A stretch of DNA of 64,000 nt from RPRB01 sp035519675 (GTDB lineage: Bacteria > Myxococcota > Myxococcia > Myxococcales > Myxococcaceae), in the NCBI GenBank assembly GCA_035519675.1, contig DATIWB010000001.1:1-64000 (forward strand), read 5' to 3'. Positions 24,992-38,796 of this stretch are shown piece after piece (positions within the stretch are counted from its first letter, which is position 1; every line of letters starts with the position of its first letter). Under the pieces are notes generated by a model. That model was not told the DNA's origin. It saw nothing but the letters and a program-made list of their open reading frames with translations, and made no database searches. The translations under genes were made by a program, and so were the position numbers.

Positions 24992-26244
24992 TGCGACGGC
25001 CCCGGCGGAGCACCACACACCAGCGGGGCGTCACCCTCCTGATGGTCACCGTCTCCATCGCCATCCTCACCGCAGTGGCCGCGGAGTTCGCCTTCCAGAC
25101 CCGGGTGGACCTCGAGCTGGCCACCCACCAGCGGGACGCCCTCCGCGCCGAGTACCTGGCCAAGAGCAGCATCGGCCTGGCCCGCATGCTGCTCCTCTTC
25201 CAGAAGCAGCTCGACCGGAGCACCGCCGCGCTCCCTGGCGCCGCCCAGGGCATCAACCTCCAGCTGTGGCGGATGGCCAAGCTCGACTGCCACCTGCTGC
25301 TCAGCGTGGTGCCCCAGGCCGGACAGGGACGGCGCCCGAAGTTCTCCACCGCCGGGGCCGGCGGCCTCGACGCGCAGGGACGCATCGAGTACGGCGGGTT
25401 CGCCGGCTGCTTCGACGCACGCATCGAGGACGAGCAGGAGAAGCTGAACGTCAACGCGCTGGCCGGCCTGCAGACCGGGACCGCCCAGAGCGCGGTGCAG
25501 CGGCTGTACAACCTGGTCTCCGACAAGCGTTTCGACTTCGTCTTCGACCGGGAGGACGCCAACCGCATCCGCGCCAACCCCAACGACGTGCTCATCGCCC
25601 TCAAGGACTGGGTCGACGACGACGACACCCAGTCGGCGCTGAGCGTCACCGGCCTGGGGCAGGTGGCGCTGCAGAATGGCTTCTCCGACGAGGCCGGGCT
25701 GTACACGCGGTACACGCCCCGCTACCGGCCGAAGAACGCCTGGTTCGATTCGCTCGGCGAGCTGTATCTGGTCAACGGAGTCACCGACCGCTTCATGGCC
25801 GCCTTCGCCGACCGGCTGACGGTGTACCCCGATCCCAACGCGCCCCTGAACGTGAACAGCGACGACCCCCTGCTCATCGCCCTCGCCATCCGGAGCATCG
25901 GCGACCCCTCGCATCCTGACCCCCGGCTGACCGACCCGATCTTCCTCGACGGCATCGTCCAGAAGATCCGCGCCGCCAAGGCGATGATGCCGATGGGCTT
26001 CTCGGTGCAGGACTTCACCACGGTGGTGCAGTCGGCGGGCATCGCGGTGAATCCGCAGGTCACCCAGCGGCAGGGCACCGGCGGCACCACCGCCAACAGC
26101 TTCCTCGGCGACAAGAGCGACACCTTCCGGATCGTGGCCACCGGCCAGGCCGGGGACATCGAGCGGAAGGTGACCGCGGTCATCCGGCTGTCCGATCCGC
26201 AGCGGGACGGTCTGGGACGGGTGCTGTACTGGAGGGCGGACTGA
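24991..26244 (+). CDS. gspK: Minor pseudopilin GspK
   Basis: Largest tip pseudopilin, 417 residues. The leader (MRRPRRSTTHQRG) precedes VTLLMVTVSIAILTAVAAEF, which lacks the Glu at position 5, as expected for GspK. It includes the typical GspK segments DEQEKLNVNALAG, LKDWVDDDD and APLNVNSDDPLLIALA. The C-terminal domain ends FRIVATGQAGDIERKVTAVIRL. It overlaps gspJ and gspL by single bases. Confidence 0.94.
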   Translation: MRRPRRSTTHQRGVTLLMVTVSIAILTAVAAEFAFQTRVDLELATHQRDALRAEYLAKSSIGLARMLLLFQKQLDRSTAALPGAAQGINLQLWRMAKLDCHLLLSVVPQAGQGRRPKFSTAGAGGLDAQGRIEYGGFAGCFDARIEDEQEKLNVNALAGLQTGTAQSAVQRLYNLVSDKRFDFVFDREDANRIRANPNDVLIALKDWVDDDDTQSALSVTGLGQVALQNGFSDEAGLYTRYTPRYRPKNAWFDSLGELYLVNGVTDRFMAAFADRLTVYPDPNAPLNVNSDDPLLIALAIRSIGDPSHPDPRLTDPIFLDGIVQKIRAAKAMMPMGFSVQDFTTVVQSAGIAVNPQVTQRQGTGGTTANSFLGDKSDTFRIVATGQAGDIERKVTAVIRLSDPQRDGLGRVLYWRAD

Positions 26245-27821
26245 TGGCGCGGGTGCTGGGGCTGGACCTGGGGAGTCACTCGCTGAAGGGCGTGCTGCTC
26301 GAGGCAACCGGCCGAGGAACGTCGGTGCTCCACCACGGCGAGACCCGCCGGGCGGAGGAGGCACCGCTCGACGAGGCCCTGGCGGTGTTCCTCGCCGAGA
26401 ACGCCTGGGCGCCGGACCAGGTGGTGGTGGCGCTCCCCGGGCCGTCGCTCGCCACCCATGCCTTCACCCTGCCCTTCACCGACCCCAAGCGCATCGCGGC
26501 CACCTTGCCCTTCGAGGTCGAGGGCGAGCTGCCCTTCGAGCTGTCGCAGGTGGTGTTCGACCACCAAACAACCCGGCGCCGGGCGAGCGCCACCGACCTG
26601 GTGGTCGGCCTGGTTCGCCGCGAGGAGCTGGCCGAGCTGCTCCGGACGCTGGCCGCGCGCGGCCTCGACCCGCGGGTGGTGACCCACCCGGCCATCGTCT
26701 ACCAGAACCTCTTCCTCGCGGCGCCGGAGCGCTTCGAGGTGGCGCCCGGGGCCGCGGTGGCAGTGATCGACATCGGCCACCGCCGGACCAGCATCGCGGT
26801 CGGTCGGCCTGCGGAGGGCCTGCTCTTCGCCCGCACCTTCCCCGGCGGGGGCCGCGACCTCTCCCGCGCCCTGGCCACCGAGTTCCAGGTTCCGCTCGCC
26901 GAGGCCGAGGGGTGGAAGGAGCGCGACGGCTCGCTCGCCCCCGGCGGCGGAGCGGAGCACGAACGCGCGCGGGCGGTGCTGGTCCGCGCGCTGGCCCCGC
27001 TGGTCCGCGAGATCCGGGCCACCTTGAAGGCCGCCTCGGGACGGGAGCACGTTCCGGTGGCCCGGCTCCTGCTCGCCGGCGGCACCGCGCGGCTCCCCGG
27101 CCTGCTCGAGCACCTGGGCACGGAGCTGGGGCTCCCTGCCGACGTGCTGCTGCTCCCCGCCACCGCCGCGGCAGTGGTGCCACCCGAGGTGCAGCCCCGC
27201 GCCGCCGAGGCGTACGCCCTGGCACTGCGGGGCGCGATGTCCGGAGCCCGTGCGCCTCGCTTCAACCTCCGGCAGGGCGAGTTCGCCTTCCGCGGCCACG
27301 TGGACTACCTGCGGCAGCGGCTGATCCGGGTGGCCGCCTTCGCCGCGGTGCTTGCGCTCATGCTCTGCGTCTTCAACATCACCCGCGCCATCCTGCTCGG
27401 ACGGCGCGAGGCGGCGGTGGATGCACGGCTGTGTGCGCTGACCCAGCGGGTGCTGGGGAGCTGCGAGAAGAACTACGACCGGGCGCTCAACCTCCTCCGC
27501 GGCCAGCAGAGCCCGGCGGCGGCGGTGCCGCCCGTCTCGGCGACCCGGCTCCTCGCCGAGGTGGCCCAGCGGGTCCCTCCGGAGGTGACGGTGGTCTTCG
27601 GCCAGATGGTGTTCGACCTCGACCGGCTGCAGCTTCGCGGTGAGACCGACTCGACGCGCAGCATCGACAAGCTCGCCGCGGCGCTGAAGACCTACCGCTG
27701 CTTTCGCGAGGTGAAGGAAGGGAAGGTGGAGCGCGCGCGCGACTCGTCGAGGGTGCACTTCCAGCTCGACGTCCAGGTGGACTGCGGCGACGCGGTGGCC
27801 AGCGCCGGGAGCGGCTCGTGA
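26244..27821 (+). CDS. gspL: Type II secretion inner-membrane protein GspL
   Basis: GspL binds GspE on the cytoplasmic side and GspM in the periplasm. The 525-residue product has an actin-like/PilM-type cytoplasmic part (MARVLGLDLGSHSLKGVLLEA; AVAVIDIGHRRTSIAVG; LLLAGGTARLPGL). A membrane helix lies near 365-390 (AAFAAVLALMLCVFNITRAILLG) and a ferredoxin-like periplasmic domain follows. It keeps more of the PilM/FtsA-like nucleotide motifs than many GspL proteins. Length is slightly above the usual 380-450. Confidence 0.9.
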   Translation: MARVLGLDLGSHSLKGVLLEATGRGTSVLHHGETRRAEEAPLDEALAVFLAENAWAPDQVVVALPGPSLATHAFTLPFTDPKRIAATLPFEVEGELPFELSQVVFDHQTTRRRASATDLVVGLVRREELAELLRTLAARGLDPRVVTHPAIVYQNLFLAAPERFEVAPGAAVAVIDIGHRRTSIAVGRPAEGLLFARTFPGGGRDLSRALATEFQVPLAEAEGWKERDGSLAPGGGAEHERARAVLVRALAPLVREIRATLKAASGREHVPVARLLLAGGTARLPGLLEHLGTELGLPADVLLLPATAAAVVPPEVQPRAAEAYALALRGAMSGARAPRFNLRQGEFAFRGHVDYLRQRLIRVAAFAAVLALMLCVFNITRAILLGRREAAVDARLCALTQRVLGSCEKNYDRALNLLRGQQSPAAAVPPVSATRLLAEVAQRVPPEVTVVFGQMVFDLDRLQLRGETDSTRSIDKLAAALKTYRCFREVKEGKVERARDSSRVHFQLDVQVDCGDAVASAGSGS

Positions 27822-28384
27822 TCGAGCGCCTCCGGCTCCTTTGGAGCGACCTCCAGGCCTGGTTCCTCGGGCTCAACCCGCGCGAGCGGGTGATGGTGAC
27901 CGGAGCCGGCGGGGCCACGGTGGTGGTGATCACCTTCATCGTCCTCTTCCTCCTCTCCACCTCCGCCGACGCCACCCGGCGCCGGACCCAGAGCAAGCTG
28001 CAGCGGCTGGCGGAGGCCGAGCAGCTGGCCGCCGGGTACGCCGAGGCCGAGCGGGCCCGGAAGCAGGCAGAGGCCGCGCTCACCGCCAGCGAGGTGAGCC
28101 TCATCACCTACGTCAAGGAGAAGGGGGACAGTGCGGGTCTGGACATCCCTTCCCTCAACCCCAAGGGGGACATTCCTCTCGGGGACGGCCGGATCGTCGA
28201 GAGCAGCGTGGAGCTCACCCTGACCGACGTCGCGCTCCCCAAGCTGGTGAGCTTCCTCGGCTCGCTGGAACAGGGGCCGGGGGTGGTGCGGGTGACCTTC
28301 CTGCGCATCGAGCCCAGGCCCAAGGACGGCGTCCTGACCGCCTGGACCACCGTCACCTCGTACCGGCTCAAGGCGGGGCCCTGA
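27818..28384 (+). CDS. gspM: Type II secretion protein GspM
   Basis: A 188-residue protein with a short cytoplasmic start (WFLGLNPRERVMV) and one membrane helix (VVVITFIVLFLL). A helical coiled segment (SKLQRLAEAEQLAAGYAEAERARKQAEAAL) precedes a small periplasmic domain. This is the standard GspM/PilO-like layout. The GTG start at 27818 overlaps the gspL TGA, and its stop overlaps the gspN start. Confidence 0.85.
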   Translation: MIERLRLLWSDLQAWFLGLNPRERVMVTGAGGATVVVITFIVLFLLSTSADATRRRTQSKLQRLAEAEQLAAGYAEAERARKQAEAALTASEVSLITYVKEKGDSAGLDIPSLNPKGDIPLGDGRIVESSVELTLTDVALPKLVSFLGSLEQGPGVVRVTFLRIEPRPKDGVLTAWTTVTSYRLKAGP

Positions 28385-29340
28385 TGGAGCTGGCCGAGCT
28401 GACCGAGCGCCTCCGCGCCATCAAGTTGCCGCCGCTCGTCGGCTGGCGGCGCACCGCGGCCTGGGTGGGCCTGGGAGTGTTCCTCTTCGCCCTGTTCCTG
28501 GCGATCACCTTTCCCTATGACGCGGTCCGGGCGCGCATCGCGTCCGAGGCCGACGCCGCGGGGCTCTGGGTGCGGATCGACTCGATGGGCCCGGCGTTCC
28601 TCGGGGTGAGCGCCCGCGGGGTGCGGGTGGGCGAGCGTCCCGACGGATTGGGGCCACCGGTCCAGACCGTTCGGGTGGACCGGCTCACGCTCCGGCCATC
28701 GATCTTCCCCTGGGGCGTGGGCTTCTCCGCCGCGCTGTTGGGCGGCGACGCCGGGGGGGCGATCGGGACGGGCAGCGCTCCGAGGCTCCGGCTGCACTTC
28801 GACCACCTGAGCCTCGCCAGGGCCGGGGTGGCGGCGCTCACCGGGGTGGACGTGGTGGGAACGCTCGACGGCGAGCTCTCGCTCGACATCCCCACCAGCG
28901 GCCCTCAGGGCGGCCAGCCCGACCTCTCGCAGGCCTCGGGACGGCTGCGGCTCGCCGGCAACGGGCTGGAGGTGAAGGGCGGCACCCTCACCGTGCCCCT
29001 GATGGGCCAGATGACCCCGGTGGACCTGCCTCCGGTCAACTTCGGGAAGCTCGACGCCGAGCTGCCCATCGAGCGGGGCATCGGCACGCTGAAGGCGCTC
29101 CGTCTGGAAGGCCCCGAGCTGGACATCCAGGCCTCCGGGACGGTGCGGCTCGCGCGGGCGCTGCCCTATTCCGAGCCCGACCTGAGCCTGCGGATCCGCC
29201 CCACGCCGGACTTCCTCCGCCGGATGGGGATGATCGCCGCCGGGTTCACCCAGCTCCCGGTGGACCCCCAGGACTCGGCGTACCGGAACGCGAAGCTCAC
29301 GGGCTACCTCGGGAAACCAAGCTTCCGCCCCGGCCGCTGA
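28384..29340 (+). CDS. gspN: Type II secretion protein GspN
   Basis: A 318-residue protein with one N-terminal membrane helix (AAWVGLGVFLFALFLAITFPY) and a long all-beta periplasmic part of AsmA-like repeats (LTLRPSIFPWG, GTLDGELSLDIPTSG, GTLKALRLEGPELDIQASGTV). This matches the delta-proteobacterial-type GspN, larger than the enterobacterial one. Last gene of the secretion operon; TCACC-CT-GGTGA follows 8 nt after the stop but has no T-run, so I do not call it a terminator. Confidence 0.85.
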   Translation: MELAELTERLRAIKLPPLVGWRRTAAWVGLGVFLFALFLAITFPYDAVRARIASEADAAGLWVRIDSMGPAFLGVSARGVRVGERPDGLGPPVQTVRVDRLTLRPSIFPWGVGFSAALLGGDAGGAIGTGSAPRLRLHFDHLSLARAGVAALTGVDVVGTLDGELSLDIPTSGPQGGQPDLSQASGRLRLAGNGLEVKGGTLTVPLMGQMTPVDLPPVNFGKLDAELPIERGIGTLKALRLEGPELDIQASGTVRLARALPYSEPDLSLRIRPTPDFLRRMGMIAAGFTQLPVDPQDSAYRNAKLTGYLGKPSFRPGR

Positions 29341-29376
29341 GGCGGGGTTCACCCTGGTGAGACGACGTTGAACTCC

Positions 29377-29392
29377 TGGGCAGCCGGCTGCT
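29377..29392 (+). promoter_or_regulatory. Weak sigma54-like element before the FHA regulator
   Basis: TGGGCAGCCGGCTGCT keeps GG and GC ten bases apart, as in -24/-12 promoters, but deviates at several other positions. Its predicted start near 29403 would be 24 nt before the ATG at 29427, almost the same spacing as for gspC. Degenerate matches are expected by chance in GC-rich DNA. Confidence 0.22.
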
Positions 29393-29426
29393 AGCGTTGA
29401 GCGGCACGTTCGGGGGGGTCCGTCGG

Positions 29427-31091
<1,665 letters not shown>

Positions 31092-31316
31092 GGCCGCCCG
31101 GAAGACGCCGTTCCCCCGGAGGCTCGGGCGAGCGTCCCTGCACCGGCCGGCAGCAAGAGCGACCCGTCCAGCACCGGCGGATCGGGCTCGACGGGCGGCA
31201 GCGGGTCGGGCAGCTCAGCGGCACGGGCAGGTCGTCGTCCCGGAAGGGTGGCCCCCCCACCTCGCCTCCGTGAAATAGACGGCGGGCCCGGAACGTCCTG
31301 ACCCCGGGACCTTCCC

Positions 31317-32090
31317 GTGCCCGAACCCCTCCGCCCGCGCCTCGGCCTCGACGTCTGGCGACTCGTCGTTCTCACCGTCCTGGTGGTGGCGGGTCTCTGG
31401 TTCTGGAACGCCCCCTGGCTGGCACCGCTGCGGCTCCTGGTGGTGCTGGTGCACGAGACCGGGCACGCACTGGCCACCCTGCTCTTCGGGGGCCGGGTGG
31501 AGCGGGTCATCGTCGGGGCCGACGAGTCGGGTCAGTGCCTCTCCTCGCTCCCTGCGGGCTGGCTTCCGCAGATCGCCGTCTACTCGGCGGGGTACGTGGG
31601 CAGCGCCGTCTCCGGGGGGCTCCAGCTGGTCCTCGCCTTCCGCTTCCGGCTGCACCGGGCGGTGCTCTATGCCATGGGCGTCTGGGTGACGGCGATGGGG
31701 CTGATCTACGCCGGCAACGCGTTCACGGTCGGCTACTGCCTGGTGACGGGCGCGGTGCTCCTGGTGCTGGCCCGGGTGCTGCCCGCCGCGGCGGTGAGAG
31801 CGCTGGTGATGGTCCTCGCGGTGTTCACCGGCCTGTACGCGCTCTTCGACCTGCGCGACGACCTCTGGCGCCCGGGAGGCGGAGGGCCGAGCGACGCGGT
31901 GCTGCTGGCGGCGCAGACGCACGTCCCGGCGCTGCTCTGGTCCCTGCTCTGGTCCGCGGTGTCGGTGGCGCTGCTCGCCCTGGCGGCCTCGGCCTCATTG
32001 CGCCGGACGGCGCCCCAGCCGACGGATGCGCTGGAGGCGGTCAGGTCCGCGGCCGCATCCGGTATGCGACGAACGACGCCGCATCCTTGA
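31317..32090 (+). CDS. M50B-like membrane metalloprotease family protein
   Basis: A 257-residue polytopic membrane protein with HETGH (H46, E47, H50) at the end of the second membrane helix (LLVVLVHETGHALATLLFGG), the zinc signature of M50-type intramembrane or membrane peptidases. About seven hydrophobic segments follow. The second-half NPDG-type motif of classical site-2 proteases is not evident, as is usual for the M50B-like subgroup. The GTG start has no strong ribosome site. Its 3' end overlaps the convergent metallo-hydrolase gene by 50 bp, covering its last 16 codons. Confidence 0.75.
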   Translation: MPEPLRPRLGLDVWRLVVLTVLVVAGLWFWNAPWLAPLRLLVVLVHETGHALATLLFGGRVERVIVGADESGQCLSSLPAGWLPQIAVYSAGYVGSAVSGGLQLVLAFRFRLHRAVLYAMGVWVTAMGLIYAGNAFTVGYCLVTGAVLLVLARVLPAAAVRALVMVLAVFTGLYALFDLRDDLWRPGGGGPSDAVLLAAQTHVPALLWSLLWSAVSVALLALAASASLRRTAPQPTDALEAVRSAAASGMRRTTPHP

Positions 32091-32700
32091 ACTGGAAGTA
32101 GGGGTTGCGGGCCGACTCGCGCTCCAGCGAGGAGACCTGGACGTCCCCGTAGTCGTGCCCCGGGAAGAGCCGGGTGGCGCCGGGCAGCTTCCGCAGGGTC
32201 TGGTACAGCGTGCCGTACATCTGCCCTGGGTCACCGCCGCGCAGGTCGCAGCGGCCGCACCCGTTGACGAAGAGCGTGTCGCCGGACAGGAGCGCATCCG
32301 CCGCGTACAGGCACTGCGAACCGGGCGTGTGACCGGGGGTATGAATGACCTTTGCGGTGACCCCACCGAGCGGGACCGGGTCTCCGGGCGCGAGGGGCTG
32401 GAGGGCGTCGGCGAAGGATTTGAGGTCGTCGGAGAACTCGATCTCGGTCCGGTGGGCGTAGACGGGGAGGTCCCGCCGGGCGAGCAGCTCCCCCACTCCG
32501 TTGGTGTGGTCCTTGTGGGAATGGGTGAGGAGAATCCCGCACAGCCGCTTGCCGTGGATGACGCAGGTCTTCTCGATCGCGTCCACGTCCCACGCCGGGT
32601 CCACGACCACCACGTCGCGCTGCCCCTCGGTCCCGACCAGGTACACGAAGTTCTGCATCGGCCCGAGCTGGAGCTGGTGCAGGAAGAGCTGACCGGGCAT
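32041..32700 (-). CDS. Metallo-beta-lactamase-fold hydrolase (glyoxalase II-like)
   Basis: A 219-residue cytoplasmic enzyme. The metal site is THSHKDH (H60, H62, D64, H65), with VIHTPGHTPGSQC, LLSGDTLFVNGCGRCDL and LFPGHDYG supplying the remaining ligands. This is the glyoxalase II / persulfide dioxygenase type arrangement. The C-terminus NPYFQFKDAASFVAYRM is also family-like, so it is this gene and not the overlapping M50 tail that is likely constrained there. The substrate (a thioester or persulfide) is not determined by sequence alone. Confidence 0.85.
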   Translation of the reverse strand: MPGQLFLHQLQLGPMQNFVYLVGTEGQRDVVVVDPAWDVDAIEKTCVIHGKRLCGILLTHSHKDHTNGVGELLARRDLPVYAHRTEIEFSDDLKSFADALQPLAPGDPVPLGGVTAKVIHTPGHTPGSQCLYAADALLSGDTLFVNGCGRCDLRGGDPGQMYGTLYQTLRKLPGATRLFPGHDYGDVQVSSLERESARNPYFQFKDAASFVAYRMRPRT

Positions 32701-33065
32701 GGACCGAGCGACGACCTCCGGGGCGCATTGTGCCACACCGGAAGGTCCGCGCCTTCCACGGCCGGGCTTCCGGGCAGTCCGGGGCCACCCTGCCCCGGTC
32801 CGGAGGCCCGGGGCGACCGGACAGGGAGCGGCGAGGCCGGGGTCCGGCGCCCGGCGCGCCGAGAGGCTCTCATTGCGGACGCAATCAACTGAAGTCCGCC
32901 TCCATGGACGGCCTCGATCCTTCCCGGCCTGCCCCTGCCGGCACCTCCCCCATCGTCCAGCTTCTGAGTGACATCGTTCGCCCGTCGCGGGCATCGAGCG
33001 GTGCGCCGGGCGCGGAAGCGACTCCATCGTTACCCCTCCCCCAGCACGATGGAGGAGAAGCACGG
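32701..33065. other. 365-bp divergent intergenic region
   Basis: Lies between the divergent metallo-hydrolase and PfpI-like genes and should hold both promoters. The only clear element I see is the palindrome at 32872-32885. A frame in phase with the PfpI gene is open from 32730, with an ATG at 32904. Its added residues are Pro/Ser-rich and unlike the family, so I leave it non-coding. A GGAGG near 33050 supports the start at 33066. Confidence 0.5.
32872..32885. promoter_or_regulatory. Perfect 6-bp palindrome, candidate operator
   Basis: ATTGCG-GA-CGCAAT is a perfect dyad with a 2-bp centre, less GC-rich than its surroundings, in a divergent promoter region. Dyads of this type (TTGC...GCAA) are bound by MarR- or TetR-type repressors in other bacteria. 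No such regulator gene is adjacent, so the binder is unknown. Confidence 0.35.
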
Positions 33066-33773
33066 ATGGCGGCACCCAGGATCTTGATGGTTGCAACGTC
33101 GCACGCGGTGATGGGGGACACCGGGAAGCCCACCGGTCTGTGGCTGGAGGAGCTCGCCGTCCCCTCCATGCACTTCGCGGACGCCGGCGCCGAGGTGATG
33201 GTGGCCTCGATTCACGGGGGCAAGATTCCGGTAGACCGCCGGTCGATCCCGCCGTCCGGACCCGAGGCACCGGTGGTGGAGCGGTTCCTGGCCGACCCGA
33301 CCAGAGCGCGCACGCTCGAGCAATCGGTCTCCATCGAGTCGGTGGACGCCACCCGCTTCGACGCGGTCTTCCTGCCCGGCGGTCACGGCACGATGTTCGA
33401 CTTCCCGGTGAGCCTTGCCCTGGCCAGCGCCGTCTCCCGGGCCTGGACCTCGGGCCGGGTGGTGGCCGCGGTCTGTCATGGCCCGGCCGGGCTGGTGCGC
33501 GCGGTGGACTCGGACCGGCGGCCCATCGTCGCCGGGCGCCGGGTGACCGCCTTCACCAACGCCGAGGAGGAGGCGGTCGGCCTGGCCAAGGCGGTCCCCT
33601 TCCTGCTCCAGACCCGGCTCGAGTCGCTCGGGGCCAGGGTGGAGACCGCACCGAACTTCCAGGCCTTCGCCATCGCCGACGGGCGGCTGGTCACCGGACA
33701 GAACCCCGCCTCGGCCCGGAAGGCGGCGGATCTCACCTTGATGGCGATCGCCAACGTCCGCGAGAGGTTCTGA
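33066..33773 (+). CDS. DJ-1/PfpI-family protein (class I glutamine amidotransferase-like)
   Basis: A 235-residue cytoplasmic protein. The nucleophile elbow is VVAAVCHGPAGL with C137 and H138. The acidic partner lies early (E28-E29 region, LWLEELAVP), and VFLPGGHGTMFDF provides the oxyanion loop. This resembles the Hsp31/PfpI branch (HchA-like), whose members act as glyoxalase III, chaperone or deglycase. The ATG at 33066 has GGAGG about 11 nt upstream. The divergent metallo-hydrolase is glyoxalase II-like, so a shared role in methylglyoxal handling is possible but unproven. Confidence 0.82.
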   Translation: MAAPRILMVATSHAVMGDTGKPTGLWLEELAVPSMHFADAGAEVMVASIHGGKIPVDRRSIPPSGPEAPVVERFLADPTRARTLEQSVSIESVDATRFDAVFLPGGHGTMFDFPVSLALASAVSRAWTSGRVVAAVCHGPAGLVRAVDSDRRPIVAGRRVTAFTNAEEEAVGLAKAVPFLLQTRLESLGARVETAPNFQAFAIADGRLVTGQNPASARKAADLTLMAIANVRERF

Positions 33774-33807
33774 GCCCCGTCCGGCCGTCGGACAGGCGGG
33801 GCCCGGG

Positions 33808-34268
33808 TCAGCTCCGGGTCAGCTCGGGGGCCAGCCGGAGAGCTCGGCGCATGTTCTGGTGCGGGATGCCGACCTCGACATACGGCGCTCCGAAGGACAC
33901 GTATCCCAGCCGGGCGTAGAACCCGACCGCAGCGTCCCGCGCGTGCAGGGTGACCTCCCGGAACCCCCTCGCGCTCACCTCGTCCTCGAGCGCGCGGACC
34001 AGGCGCGTTCCGAGCCCGGTCCCCTGCCGGTCGGGCTCGACGGCCATCTGGAAGAGGCGGCCGGTCGCGGGCCCCTCGGGGTGGAACAGCACGCAGCCGA
34101 CGACCCGCCCGGCATCGAGCGCGATCAGGTGCAGGCTCTCGGCCTCGAAGGGGAAGGTCACGGCGTCGGGCCCCTGGCCGAGCGGCTTCCGGAGCACCCG
34201 CCAGCGGAGGTCCAATTCCTGGGGATACTCGGCCGCGTCGAGGCCGATGAATGCCAGCCGCTCGCCGC

Positions 34269-34272
<4 letters not shown>
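33808..34272 (-). CDS. GNAT-family N-acetyltransferase, probably with a non-standard start
   Basis: The GNAT core is clear: VGCVLFHPEG, then LFQMAVEPDRQGTGLGTRLVRALEDEVSARGF (acetyl-CoA loop QGTGLG), then LHARDAAVGFYARLGY. The first conventional in-frame start is a TTG at 34215 (135 residues). The family-typical region EYPQELDLRWRVLRKPLG begins before that TTG, with no ATG, GTG or TTG further up. A CTG at 34272-34270 overlaps the parE stop and has GAGGAG about 9 nt upstream, and the frame is open from there (154 residues). I give that longer form as more likely; a sequencing error is the alternative. Substrate unknown. Confidence 0.6.
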
Positions 34273-36221
<1,949 letters not shown>

Positions 36222-36223
36222 GG

Positions 36224-38590
<2,367 letters not shown>

Positions 38591-38796
38591 CGCCTCGCTC
38601 CGGGCGCCCGCCTGCCGGGGAAGAAGGCGAGGAAATCCGCGCGGTTCTCCCCTGTAGCACCCTGACGCAGCCTCAGCATCCTAACGGCCGAGACCCACGT
38701 GGCAAGAAAGGGAGCCCGGATGAAGAAGTGTCCGCTCGGCTTCCGACCGCCGCTTTGTTGCTGCCGGGAGCCCCACACCTGGGCGAAGCAGTGGGG

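Noticed and set aside
29349..29360. TCACC-CT-GGTGA after gspN as a terminator
   Set aside because: Only a 5-bp stem and no T-run. It may help pause, but I cannot support a terminator.
32904..33065. An N-terminal extension of the PfpI-like protein from the ATG at 32904
   Set aside because: The extra 54 residues are Pro/Ser/Ala-rich and outside the family, while the ATG at 33066 has a good ribosome site and family-typical start.
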